Source: CAWCWK01 sp963842125 (GTDB taxonomy: Bacteria; Pseudomonadota; Alphaproteobacteria; Rhizobiales; CAWCWK01). From it: a stretch of DNA of 64,000 bases. The notes beneath the pieces were generated by a model that ran no database searches, was not told the DNA's origin, and saw only the letters and a list, made by a program, of their open reading frames with translations. Shown here in pieces: positions 10,087 through 18,645 of the stretch. Position 1 is the stretch's first letter; the number at the start of each line of letters is the position of its first letter. The stretch spans positions 1,240,001 to 1,304,000 of the forward strand of contig CAWJFE010000001.1 in assembly GCA_963842125.1 (NCBI GenBank), read 5' to 3'. Made by a program: the position numbers and the translations under genes.

Positions 10087-11136
10087 ATGAGCAACCCACG
10101 AAATCCCTACCCCCGCGAGATCGGCTACGACGAGCACGTCTGGCTGCCGGGCCTCGCGGGCGCGCACCAGTCGCTCGAGGGTATCGCGGACAGCCACGAG
10201 GCGGTTCTCGCCATGGCGCGCCGTCTCTTTCCCGAGATCGCGTTGGCGAGCCATGTACGCGAGCACAAGCTTCTCGTCCAATCGGTGCTGCTCGATCGTC
10301 TGAGCGACGAGGAACGCAAGCGGGTCGCGGCCCGATGCGCCGAACTGGGTGTTCCGACCTTCGCGCTCAACATGCTCCGCATCGGCACGCATGACGTTCC
10401 CGGCATCGCGGAACGCCTTGGCCTCGTCGCAGCCAATCCGCCGGCGGGCGTCCACCGGATGCAGAAGGGCGATGCGCGCTATATCGGCGACATCTATGCG
10501 GCCAACATGGTCGCCAGCACGCTCGATGCACTCGGCCTCGCATTCGCGGATGACGGCTGCTATCTCGACTTCGGCTGCTCCTCCGGCTCGCTCTTGCGCA
10601 CGCTGAGCGCCTATCGACCGGCCGCACGCTTCATCGGGGCGGACCCCGTCGAGGCGTCCATCGCGTGGATCCGCGAGAACGTGCCGGCGGTCGAGGCCTT
10701 CCAGTCGCCCCAATCACCGCCGGTCGACCTGCCGGACGGATGCCTCGACGGCGCGACGGCCATTTCCATCTGGTCGCATTTCGGCGAGGCGGAGGCGCTC
10801 GCCTGGTTCGCCGAGATGGCCCGCCTCGTCCGCCCCGGCGGCTGGCTCCTCTTCACGACGCACGGCGTGCTCTCGGTCTATCGGCACTGCTACCTGCGCC
10901 TGTTGCCGCCGACGCGCCTCAAGGCCCTCTTCGAGGGGCTGCTGAACGCCGACTTCGTCTTCGAGGAGAAGTTCATCGCGGACGGCCCAGACGGGCTCGA
11001 CCCCACGGGTTGGGGCAACGCCTACATCCTGCGCAGCTGGCTCGTGAGATGCCTTGCCGAGGACTGGAGCGTGCTCGCCATCGAACCCGGCGCCAATCAG
11101 AGCAATCAGGACATCGTCGTCCTGGAGCGGCGCTGA
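10087..11136 (+). CDS. SAM-dependent class I methyltransferase of unknown substrate
   Basis: Predicted protein of 349 residues. The central part is a class I Rossmann methyltransferase: motif I reads YLDFGCSSGSLLR near residues 158-170, then FIGADP as the acidic post-I region and LVRPGGWLLFTTHG. The first 130 or so residues are an alpha-helical N-terminal domain without a clear family. The C-terminal part ends in QSNQDIVVLERR, common in SAM enzymes that act on lipids or glycans. The substrate cannot be inferred. Its stop lies 8 bases before the end of a convergent transglycosylase gene. Confidence 0.7.
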   Translation: MSNPRNPYPREIGYDEHVWLPGLAGAHQSLEGIADSHEAVLAMARRLFPEIALASHVREHKLLVQSVLLDRLSDEERKRVAARCAELGVPTFALNMLRIGTHDVPGIAERLGLVAANPPAGVHRMQKGDARYIGDIYAANMVASTLDALGLAFADDGCYLDFGCSSGSLLRTLSAYRPAARFIGADPVEASIAWIRENVPAVEAFQSPQSPPVDLPDGCLDGATAISIWSHFGEAEALAWFAEMARLVRPGGWLLFTTHGVLSVYRHCYLRLLPPTRLKALFEGLLNADFVFEEKFIADGPDGLDPTGWGNAYILRSWLVRCLAEDWSVLAIEPGANQSNQDIVVLERR

Positions 11137-11144
11137 GACACCCG

Positions 11145-12353
11145 TCAGCCCCGCCCGCCCAGCGCGCGGTAGACCTTCATGCCGGCGCGGCCGGTCTGCG
11201 GCATGCCGGCCTTGGCCTCGACTTGCTTGATCGCGGCGCGGGTGATCGGGCCGATCTTGCCGTCGGCCTTGCCGATGTCGTAGCCGGCGCGGAGGAGGCG
11301 CTTCTGGAGGTCGAGGCGCTGCTTGCGGGTCAGGCCCGGATCGTCCGTCGGCCAGGCCGTTCGAAGGCCCGGATAGCCGGCCATCCGGTCGGCGAGATGC
11401 GAGATGGCGAGCGCATAGCTCTCGGCGAGATTGTAGCTGTAGATCGCGTTGAAGTTCGGGAAGACGAGGAAGCCCGGACCGCGCGGTCCCGCCGGCAGCA
11501 GAAGGCCGCCTCGCGCGCCGCCGGCGAGCGGGCGACCATCGGCGCGAGTGATGCCGCGCGAGCCCCAGGTGGAGAGCGTGGCGCGGTTCTTGCGCCCTGT
11601 CGGCCCCGAATAGTTGGCCGGCGCCTTCACCTCGATGAGCCAGGAAGCGTCCTTGGTCCAGCCGGAGCGCTTGAGGTAGTTGGCCGTGGAGGCGAGCGCA
11701 TCGGGCACCGAGTTGACGAGGTCGCGCCGCCCGTCCCCATCGCCATCGACGGCCAGCCGAGCGTAGGACGAGGGAATGAACTGGGTCTGCCCGAAGGCGC
11801 CGGCCCAGGAGCCGTAGAGATCCTCGAGCCGAAGGTCGCCGCGCGCGACGAGCTTGAGGGCGCTCATCAATTCGCCCTTCCAGAAGTCGCGCCGCCGATC
11901 GCCCGCGCAGGCAAGCGTGGCCAACGCGTGGGGGAGGAAGTTGTCGCCCGTCTCGGCGCCGAAATCGGTCTCGACGCCCCAGATGGCGGCGACGACGTGC
12001 TTGTCGACGCCGTATTGCGCCTCCACCCGGTCGAGCACCCGGCGGTGCTTTCGCATCATCTTCTGCCCCGTCTTGATGCGCTCGGGATCGACGAGGAACG
12101 TCATGTAGTCCCAGATCGGCGTCTTGAACTCGGGCTGGAGGCGGGAGAGCCGCAGCACCTTGTCGTCGGGCGCGTTGATCTGAAGGGCGCGGTTCGTCAC
12201 GGAGGCCGGCACGCCCTGACCCTGCGCGGTGCGGGCGAGACCGTCGACGCAGGCGGTGAAGTTGGCCTGCGCGGCGGCGGGTACCGCGACGGCGAGACCG
12301 AAGGCGGCCAAGGCCAGCAGCAGCAGGCGGGGAAGGCGGGACGGGCGGGTCAT
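11145..12353 (-). CDS. Periplasmic lytic murein transglycosylase, MltB type
   Basis: Secreted protein of 402 residues that would cleave peptidoglycan between MurNAc and GlcNAc to give 1,6-anhydro ends. A signal peptide (LLLLALAAFGLAVAVPAAAQA) is present without a lipobox, so it is probably soluble. The SLT_2 domain covers roughly residues 30-325. The catalytic Glu is in WGVETDFG, and GSWAGAFGQTQFIPSSYARLAVDGDGDGRRD-like sequence is characteristic of MltB. A peptidoglycan-binding domain of the PG_binding_1 type lies near residues 340-395 (LQKRLLRAGYDIGKADGKIGPITRAAI). It is convergent with the methyltransferase gene and divergent from speA. Confidence 0.9.
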   Translation of the reverse strand: MTRPSRLPRLLLLALAAFGLAVAVPAAAQANFTACVDGLARTAQGQGVPASVTNRALQINAPDDKVLRLSRLQPEFKTPIWDYMTFLVDPERIKTGQKMMRKHRRVLDRVEAQYGVDKHVVAAIWGVETDFGAETGDNFLPHALATLACAGDRRRDFWKGELMSALKLVARGDLRLEDLYGSWAGAFGQTQFIPSSYARLAVDGDGDGRRDLVNSVPDALASTANYLKRSGWTKDASWLIEVKAPANYSGPTGRKNRATLSTWGSRGITRADGRPLAGGARGGLLLPAGPRGPGFLVFPNFNAIYSYNLAESYALAISHLADRMAGYPGLRTAWPTDDPGLTRKQRLDLQKRLLRAGYDIGKADGKIGPITRAAIKQVEAKAGMPQTGRAGMKVYRALGGRG

Positions 12354-12622
12354 GGCGGGTCCTCGAGAGAGCGAAGGTCGTCGACAGAAGGAAGCACGGG
12401 ACGGTCATTGCCGTGAATGCCGTAATACTACCCAAACGTTAACGCCCGATATCGCCCAGCGTATGGCACGATGCCGCGACGGGCCGCGACCGGGCGCGAA
12501 GCGCAGCGGCCGATCGGGTGCTCGTGAACGAGAGCACTTCCCCCTGCTCCCGCTTGGGCTTATGTGGCAGGGCCGAAGGGCGCCGCCGCGCGCCGGACGC
12601 CGATCCCCGAAGGCCCTCCTCC

Positions 12623-14560
12623 ATGCACCACGATCACAAAGCCGGCCGCAAGGCCCGTACCGAGGCCAATCTCGACGCGGCCGCCCTCGATCCCTACGGC
12701 ATCCGCCGCTGGGGCGGAGATCACATCGCGGTGCTGCCGAACGGCCATCTGGGCCTCAAGGACCCGAGCGCACCCGATGCGCAGCCGGTCGACCTCATCG
12801 CCGTGATGAAGGAATTGCAGGCCCGCGAGATCACCACGCCGATGGTGCTGCGCGTCACCTCCTATCTCGAGCACCAGATCGCGCAGATCTGCGAGAGCTT
12901 CACCAAGGCCATCACGGAGACGGGCTACGAGGGGGCGTATCGCGGCGTCTTCCCGATCAAGGTCAATCAGCAGGCCGCCGTCATCGACCAGATCGTGGAG
13001 GGCGGGCGGCCCTATCATTTCGGGCTCGAGGTCGGCTCGAAGCCCGAACTCGTGATCGCGCTCAGCCATGCGCTCGACCCCGAGAGCCTCCTCATCTGCA
13101 ACGGCATGAAGGACGCCGAGTTCGTAAGCCTCGCGCTCCTGTCGCTCAAGATCGCGTTCAACACCGTGATCGTGCTGGAGAGCCCGAAGGAACTCGACGT
13201 CGTGCTGGCCGAATCGCGCCGGCTGAAAATCAGGCCGCGCCTTGGCGTGCGAATCAAGCTCAACCACCGGGTGGGGGGGAAATGGGCGGAATCGTCCGGC
13301 GATCGCTCCTCCTTCGGCATGACGACCGACCAGCTCATCGATCTCATCGATCGGCTGAAGGCCGAGGACATGCTGGACTGCCTGACACTTCAGCACGCGC
13401 ATCTGGGCAGTCAGATCCCCGACATCATCGACGTGCGCCGCGCGGTCTCCGAGGCCTGCCGCTACTTCGTCGAGCTGCGGCGCGAGGGCGTCGGCCTCAC
13501 CCATCTCGATCTCGGCGGGGGGCTCGGCGTCGACTATACGGGCGAGCACAGATCGACGGCCAACTCGATCAACTATACGGTCGAGGAATATTGCGAGAAC
13601 GTCGTCGAGACCGTGAAATACGCGCTCGACGAAGCCGGCGAGGCGCACCCGACGCTGGTGACGGAATCGGGCCGCGCCACGGTCGCCTTCTCCTCGATGC
13701 TGCTCTTCGACATCCTGGAGGCCACCCATTTCGACACCGACCGCGATCCGGTCGTCGAGGAGGGCGACAGCCACACGCTGACCGATCTCGCGGCGGTCAC
13801 GTCCTACCTCTCCAAGAACCGCGTTCAGGAGTGTCTCAACGACGCGAACTACTACCGGGGCGAGTTGCGCTCGCAGTTCGGCCACGGGCGCATCTCGCTG
13901 CGGCAGATGGCGCGGGGCGAGCGGATCTATCTCCACGCCATCGGGCGCATCAAGGCGTTCGCACAGGCGGAAGGGGGCGAGACGCCCGAGGACGTCGAGG
14001 CAGTGCTCGACGAGTTGGCCGACATCTATCACGGCAATTTCTCGCTCTTCCAGAGCTTGCCGGATGTCTGGGCGATCGATCAGGTCCACCCGATCGCGCC
14101 GCTGCAGAGGCTCGACGAGGTGCCGGACAGGAAGGCCGTCATCTCCGACATCACCTGCGATTCGGACGGCAAGATCGACCGCTTCGTCCTCGACCACGGC
14201 ATCGGCCACGCGCTGCCCGTCCACGCGCTTCGGGATGGCGAGCCCTACTATCTCGGCGTCTTCTTCGTCGGCGCCTACCAGGAGACGCTGGGCGATCTCC
14301 ACAACCTCTTCGGCGACACCAACGTCGTGACGATCACGCTCCGCCCCGACGGCGGCTTCGACCTCATCCACGAGGTCGAGGGCGACACGATCCACGAAGT
14401 CCTCACCTATGTCGAATACGAGCCCCAGCGCATGCTCGACGCCTTCAAGCGCATGGTCGAGAGCGCCGTCTCCAGCGGCGACCTCTCGATCAAGGAGCGG
14501 CGCGCGATGATCGCGGCCTACAAGGACTCGATCGGGGGCTATACCTATTACGAAGGCTAG
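12623..14560 (+). CDS. speA: SpeA, biosynthetic arginine decarboxylase
   Basis: PLP enzyme of 645 residues that converts arginine to agmatine, the first step of putrescine synthesis here. The fold-III decarboxylase barrel begins after about 90 residues. The PLP lysine is in FPIKVNQQ at about Lys113, and LDLGGGLGVDY and VTESGRATVA are typical SpeA motifs. The ATG at 12623 was chosen over the upstream in-frame GTG at 12518 because the family's usual N-terminus (DPYGIRRWGGDHIAV) begins soon after it. The downstream polyamine genes on the same strand complete a route to spermidine. Confidence 0.95.
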   Translation: MHHDHKAGRKARTEANLDAAALDPYGIRRWGGDHIAVLPNGHLGLKDPSAPDAQPVDLIAVMKELQAREITTPMVLRVTSYLEHQIAQICESFTKAITETGYEGAYRGVFPIKVNQQAAVIDQIVEGGRPYHFGLEVGSKPELVIALSHALDPESLLICNGMKDAEFVSLALLSLKIAFNTVIVLESPKELDVVLAESRRLKIRPRLGVRIKLNHRVGGKWAESSGDRSSFGMTTDQLIDLIDRLKAEDMLDCLTLQHAHLGSQIPDIIDVRRAVSEACRYFVELRREGVGLTHLDLGGGLGVDYTGEHRSTANSINYTVEEYCENVVETVKYALDEAGEAHPTLVTESGRATVAFSSMLLFDILEATHFDTDRDPVVEEGDSHTLTDLAAVTSYLSKNRVQECLNDANYYRGELRSQFGHGRISLRQMARGERIYLHAIGRIKAFAQAEGGETPEDVEAVLDELADIYHGNFSLFQSLPDVWAIDQVHPIAPLQRLDEVPDRKAVISDITCDSDGKIDRFVLDHGIGHALPVHALRDGEPYYLGVFFVGAYQETLGDLHNLFGDTNVVTITLRPDGGFDLIHEVEGDTIHEVLTYVEYEPQRMLDAFKRMVESAVSSGDLSIKERRAMIAAYKDSIGGYTYYEG

Positions 14561-14636
14561 CGATCCGCCGAGGGGCGGTTCGACATCCTCGGCGGCCAAG
14601 CTCAAGGCGAGTAGGTTCAACAAGCGGCTCGACCTG

Positions 14637-14816
14637 ATGGTCGGCTTCTTTCACGCCGGAGCGCTTGCGGTCTTGGGTTTGGGCGGTCTTCGCTATATCT
14701 TCGATGTAGACCGCGATGCGGTCGACTATTCCGCCATCCTGCTCGCGTTCGTGCTGGCTGCGGGGTTGGAACTGCTCGCAGTGTATCTTGTTCGGTTCAT
14801 GCGCTCGGAGGATTGA
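14637..14816 (+). CDS. Tiny two-pass membrane protein downstream of speA
   Basis: ORF of 59 codons. The translation begins MVGFFHAGALAVLGLGGLR and has a second hydrophobic stretch (YSAILLAFVLAAGLELLAVY), separated by a short acidic loop (DVDRDAVD), then a charged end (RFMRSED). No family is recognised. The frame is open further upstream, but no ATG or GTG was found nearby. It ends two bases before another tiny membrane ORF, so the two look like a pair. The evidence is reading frame, hydrophobicity and spacing only. Confidence 0.5.
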   Translation: MVGFFHAGALAVLGLGGLRYIFDVDRDAVDYSAILLAFVLAAGLELLAVYLVRFMRSED

Positions 14817-14818
14817 CG

Positions 14819-14953
14819 ATGGACGCCTATCGATTCGAGATCGCGATCCTGTCGATCTCGGCCTTCGTCGCCGTGTTTGGTGTCGCGACCGTCTGGTGGC
14901 TCGACGCCCGTTTCCGTAAGGATGTCGAGCGGAGCCGTTCCGAAGACTCCTAG
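14819..14953 (+). CDS. Tiny single-pass membrane protein
   Basis: ORF of 44 codons. It has one hydrophobic segment (IAILSISAFVAVFGVATVWW) followed by a basic region (ARFRKDVERSRSEDS), consistent with a single membrane helix with the C-terminus in the cytoplasm. It begins two bases after the stop of the preceding 59-codon ORF and ends 25 bases before the carboxy(nor)spermidine synthase start. The function is unknown. Confidence 0.5.
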   Translation: MDAYRFEIAILSISAFVAVFGVATVWWLDARFRKDVERSRSEDS

Positions 14954-14978
14954 CACCCTACAAGCCCCAAGGCCTTCC

Positions 14979-16184
14979 ATGTCCCACACCCTCGTCATCG
15001 GCGCCGGCGGCGTCGGCTCCGTCGCCGTGCACAAGATGGCGATGAACCCCGATATCTTCGACCGCGTCAGCCTCGCCTCGCGGCGCCGGTTCAAATGCGA
15101 CGCGATCGCCGAGAGCGTGAAGAGCCGCACCGGCGTCACGATCGAGACGCACGAGGTCGATGCCGACGACGTCGACGCGACGGCCCGCCTCATCGACGCC
15201 ATCAAGCCCAACCTCCTCGTCAACCTCGCGCTGCCCTATCAGGACCTCACCCTGATGGACGCCTGCCTGAAGACCGGCACGCACTATCTCGACACCGCGA
15301 ACTACGAGCCGCGCGACGAGGCCAAGTTCGAGTATCACTGGCAATGGTCCTACCAGGACCGCTTCCGCGATGCCGGCCTGATGGCGCTGCTGGGCTCGGG
15401 CTTCGATCCGGGCGTCACCTCGGTTTTTGCCACCTTTATCCGCAAGCACCTCCTCGACCGCATCCGCACGCTCGACATTCTCGACTGCAATGGCGGCGAC
15501 CACGGCCAGCATTTCGCGACCAACTTCAACCCCGAGATCAACATCCGCGAGGTCACCGCGCCCGCCCGCCATTGGGAGAACGGGCGCTTCGTCGAGACGC
15601 CGCCGCTCTCCACGAAGGAGAGCTTCGACTTCCCCGAGGTCGGCACGCGCAACATGTACCTGATGTATCACGAGGAGCTGGAGAGCCTCTCCACGCATCT
15701 CCCCGAGATCGAGCGCGCCCGGTTCTGGATGACCTTCGGCGACGCCTACCTCAAGCATCTCGAAGTGCTGCAGAACGTCGGCATGACCTCCATCGAGCCC
15801 GTGATGTACGAGGGCCGCGAGATCGTGCCGCTGCAATTCCTCAAGGCGGTGCTGCCCGAGCCGGCTTCCCTGGGCGAGACCACCAAGGGCAAGACCTGCA
15901 TCGGCGACATCGCGACGGGCGAGAAGGACGGCGCGGAGAAGACCGTCTACGTCTACAACGTCTGCGACCACGAGGACGCCTATGCCGAGACCGGCAACCA
16001 GGCCGTCAGCTACACCACCGGCGTCCCCGCCATGATCGGCGCCGCCCTCATGCTCCAGGGCACGTGGACGGGCGCGGGCGTCTTCAACATGGAGCAGATG
16101 GACCCCGATCCGTTCATGGACATGCTGAATCGCCACGGACTGCCCTGGGTGACGAAAGAGTTGGACGCCCCGCTCCCCTTCTAG
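14979..16184 (+). CDS. Carboxy(nor)spermidine synthase, saccharopine dehydrogenase family
   Basis: Protein of 401 residues. In this family the enzyme condenses aspartate beta-semialdehyde with a diamine and reduces the product with NADPH; with putrescine it gives carboxyspermidine. The N-terminal nucleotide fold begins SHTLVIGAGGVGSVAVHKM, and TGTHYLDTANYE and the C-terminal VSYTTGVPAMIGAALML are typical of the carboxynorspermidine synthase branch. The ATG at 14979 starts directly at the dinucleotide fold; an upstream in-frame start at 14877 would overlap the small membrane ORF. The call is strengthened by the decarboxylase gene that follows. Substrate choice, putrescine or diaminopropane, is inferred from neighbouring speA and speB. 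Confidence 0.88.
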   Translation: MSHTLVIGAGGVGSVAVHKMAMNPDIFDRVSLASRRRFKCDAIAESVKSRTGVTIETHEVDADDVDATARLIDAIKPNLLVNLALPYQDLTLMDACLKTGTHYLDTANYEPRDEAKFEYHWQWSYQDRFRDAGLMALLGSGFDPGVTSVFATFIRKHLLDRIRTLDILDCNGGDHGQHFATNFNPEINIREVTAPARHWENGRFVETPPLSTKESFDFPEVGTRNMYLMYHEELESLSTHLPEIERARFWMTFGDAYLKHLEVLQNVGMTSIEPVMYEGREIVPLQFLKAVLPEPASLGETTKGKTCIGDIATGEKDGAEKTVYVYNVCDHEDAYAETGNQAVSYTTGVPAMIGAALMLQGTWTGAGVFNMEQMDPDPFMDMLNRHGLPWVTKELDAPLPF

Positions 16185-16200
16185 CACTCGACCTTAACGG

Positions 16201-16350
16201 AAACCGCCGTCTCCCCTCCTCGGGAGAAGAGCCCACCGCGGACTTCATCCGGGGTGCCGGCAGGCGGATGAGGGGGAACGTCTCGCCAGCCAAGACGGCC
16301 TCCCAATCGGACCGCCCCCTCACCCTGCCCCTCTCCCGCGAGGGGGCACC
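16201..16350. repeat. RIME-like intergenic palindromic element
   Basis: This stretch holds two short hairpins: tctccc at 16210-16215 with gggaga at 16222-16227, and cccctc at 16328-16333 with gagggg at 16340-16345. Between them is a ggcaggcggatgaggggga-type string. The layout resembles the palindromic intergenic mosaic elements common in Hyphomicrobiales. The match is from memory and was not searched. It lies between the carboxy(nor)spermidine synthase and decarboxylase genes. Confidence 0.45.
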
Positions 16351-16418
16351 GCCTTGCATTTGCGAGATGGCGGCGGTCCGACTACGACGCGCGAGACCGA
16401 CAAGACACCCGGACCCCG

Positions 16419-17627
16419 ATGACCGCCCCCATCATGCAGACCCAAGCCGCCGGCCCCGGCGCCTTCGCGCGCTTCGACCTCGCGCGCGTGCCCAGCCCCT
16501 GCTTCGTCGTCGATCGGGCCGCGATCGAGCGGAACCTCGCCATTCTGCGCGACGTCGCCGATGCGTCCGGCGCCACCGTCCTCCTCGCCATGAAGGCGTT
16601 CTCGATGTGGCGGCTTGGCGATCTGGTCGGGCGCCATCTCGACGGCACCTGCGCGTCCGGCCTCTGGGAGGCACGGCTGGGGCGCGACCTCTACCCAGGC
16701 GAGGTCTCGACATATTGTGCCGCCTACAAGGCCGCGGATCTGCCGGAAATCCTGTCGATTTCCGACCACGTCACCTTCAACACACCCGGCCAGCACCGCC
16801 GCTTCCGTCCCCTCATCGAGGCCGCGCGCGCGGCTGGCGAGACGTTCGAGATCGGGCTGCGGATCAACCCCGAGCATGCCGAGGGCGAGGTCGCGAAATA
16901 CGACCCCGCCCAGCCCCATTCCCGGCTCGGTACGCCCATCAGCCAGCTGACGGCGGCCGACTTGGAGGGTGTCGACGGGCTCCATTTCCATACGCTCTGC
17001 GAGCAGGACCTGCCGCCGCTGCGGCGGACCTGGGAGGCGATCCGGCCCTTCGTGCTCGAACACGCCGCGGGCCTCCAATGGCTCAATATCGGCGGCGGGC
17101 ACCACATCACGCGGGCCGACTATCAGCGCGCGGATCTCGTCGCCCTCATCGAGAGCATCCGCGCCGAGACCGGGCTCCACGTCATCATCGAGCCCGGCGA
17201 GGCGGTCGCGCTCGACGCCGGCATTCTCGTCGGCGAGGTGCTCGACGTGCTCGATAACGGGATGCCCGTCGCCGTGCTCGACATCTCGGCGACCTGCCAC
17301 ATGCCGGACGTCATCGAGGCCCCCTACCGCCCGGCCATGATGGGTGAGCCGCAGCCCCCGGCGCACGGGCAGGACGATGGCGTGACGGTCCGCCTCGGCG
17401 GCCCCTCCTGCCTGGCCGGCGACATCATCGGGGACTACCGGTTCACCGCGCGCCCCGAGCCCGGCCAGCGCCTCGCCTTTCTCGATCAGGCCCACTATTC
17501 GATGGTCAAGACGACGACCTTCAACGGCGTGCCGCTCCCCGCCATCGCCCTCTGGGACAGCCGCGACGACAGCCTCGAGATCGTCCGCACGTTCACCGAC
17601 GAGACCTTCCGGAGCCGCCTTTCATGA
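16419..17627 (+). CDS. nspC: NspC, carboxy(nor)spermidine decarboxylase
   Basis: PLP-dependent fold-III decarboxylase of 402 residues that removes CO2 from carboxyspermidine or carboxynorspermidine to give spermidine or norspermidine. The PLP lysine is in LLAMKAFSMW at about Lys59, and FHTLCEQ, LNIGGGHHITR and EPGEAVALDAG follow the NspC pattern. SCLAGDIIGDY carries the substrate-side Cys and Asp expected of the family. Its stop overlaps the start of the agmatinase gene (bases 17624-17627). The first 8 or so residues are uncertain because a second ATG follows shortly. Confidence 0.93.
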   Translation: MTAPIMQTQAAGPGAFARFDLARVPSPCFVVDRAAIERNLAILRDVADASGATVLLAMKAFSMWRLGDLVGRHLDGTCASGLWEARLGRDLYPGEVSTYCAAYKAADLPEILSISDHVTFNTPGQHRRFRPLIEAARAAGETFEIGLRINPEHAEGEVAKYDPAQPHSRLGTPISQLTAADLEGVDGLHFHTLCEQDLPPLRRTWEAIRPFVLEHAAGLQWLNIGGGHHITRADYQRADLVALIESIRAETGLHVIIEPGEAVALDAGILVGEVLDVLDNGMPVAVLDISATCHMPDVIEAPYRPAMMGEPQPPAHGQDDGVTVRLGGPSCLAGDIIGDYRFTARPEPGQRLAFLDQAHYSMVKTTTFNGVPLPAIALWDSRDDSLEIVRTFTDETFRSRLS

Positions 17628-18502
17628 CGACCCGAGCCCCGGACTTCCTCGCGTCCGAGCTGACCGAGGACGAGCGCGATGCGTCCGCGCTCTTCCACGT
17701 CCTGCCCGTTCCGCTGGAGAAGACCGTCTCCTACGGCGCCGGCACAAAGCGCGGGCCGAACGCGATATTGAGCGCGAGCCAGGAGCTGGAGCGGATCTGC
17801 CCAGGCCTTGACGGCTATGACGAACCCGCCGCTCTCGGCATCAAGACGCATGCGCCGATGGACTGCGACGGGCCGCTCTCCGAGACGATGCGAAAGCTGC
17901 GCCACCGCGCCCGCGTGATCGCCCATGCCGGCCACATCCCCGTCACGCTCGGCGGCGAGCACTCGCTGACGTTTGGCGCCGCGATGGGCGTGGCGGACGC
18001 GCTGGCCAAGCCCATCGGCCTCATCCAGATCGACGCCCATGCCGACCTGCGCGTCGCCTATCAGGGCGAGCCGCACAGCCATGCGAGCGTGATGAACCTC
18101 CTCGCCGAGGCCGGCGTGCGGATCGTGCAGTACGGCGTTCGCGCGCTTTGCCGCGAGGAGTTGGACGCCCGCGAGCGCTTCGGCGTGATAGCCGAGGATG
18201 GCTATGCGCTCGCCCAGCCCGGCCACGCGCCCGCTGCGCTACCGGACGATTTCCCGCACGAGGTCTATGTCAGCTTCGATGTCGACGGGCTCGACCCCGG
18301 CATCATGCCCGCGACCGGAACGCCCGTGCCCGGCGGCCTCGGCTTCGAGCAGGCGCTGCGCCTCGTCGCAGACGCCGTCGCGGGGCGGCGCGTGGTCGGG
18401 CTCGACATCGTCGAGCTGGCACCCAACGCGGCCCAGCCCCATTGCGACTTCACGGCGGCGCAGCTCGTCTACCGCCTGATGGCGATCGCCGCCCGCGCCT
18501 GA
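17624..18502 (+). CDS. speB: SpeB, agmatinase
   Basis: Ureohydrolase of 292 residues that hydrolyses agmatine to putrescine and urea. The manganese-site motifs of the arginase/agmatinase family are present in order: GGEHS near residue 110, DAHADL near residue 137, and SFDVDGLDP. GTPVPGGL is also typical. Guanidinobutyrase or another ureohydrolase is possible in principle. Agmatinase fits best because arginine decarboxylase and the two enzymes that use putrescine lie in the same cluster. It overlaps nspC by 4 bases. Confidence 0.92.
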   Translation: MTTRAPDFLASELTEDERDASALFHVLPVPLEKTVSYGAGTKRGPNAILSASQELERICPGLDGYDEPAALGIKTHAPMDCDGPLSETMRKLRHRARVIAHAGHIPVTLGGEHSLTFGAAMGVADALAKPIGLIQIDAHADLRVAYQGEPHSHASVMNLLAEAGVRIVQYGVRALCREELDARERFGVIAEDGYALAQPGHAPAALPDDFPHEVYVSFDVDGLDPGIMPATGTPVPGGLGFEQALRLVADAVAGRRVVGLDIVELAPNAAQPHCDFTAAQLVYRLMAIAARA

Positions 18503-18506
18503 GCGA

Positions 18507-18520
18507 GCGGGCATGCCCGC
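18507..18520. terminator. Palindrome just after speB
   Basis: gcgggcatgcccgc is a perfect 14-bp palindrome 4 bases after the speB stop, followed by gatttgcg. It is terminator-like in position but lacks a T-run. Confidence 0.35.
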
Positions 18521-18645
18521 GATTTGCGCAGGCCCGGCGGATTTCCGCAGCCGCGCCCCTTGCCGCAAACGTCAACTCCCGTCTAACGTCGAGGCCAACG
18601 GACCCGCATCGCGCGAGGTCCGGCTGAGGACAACGGGAGATCTCC

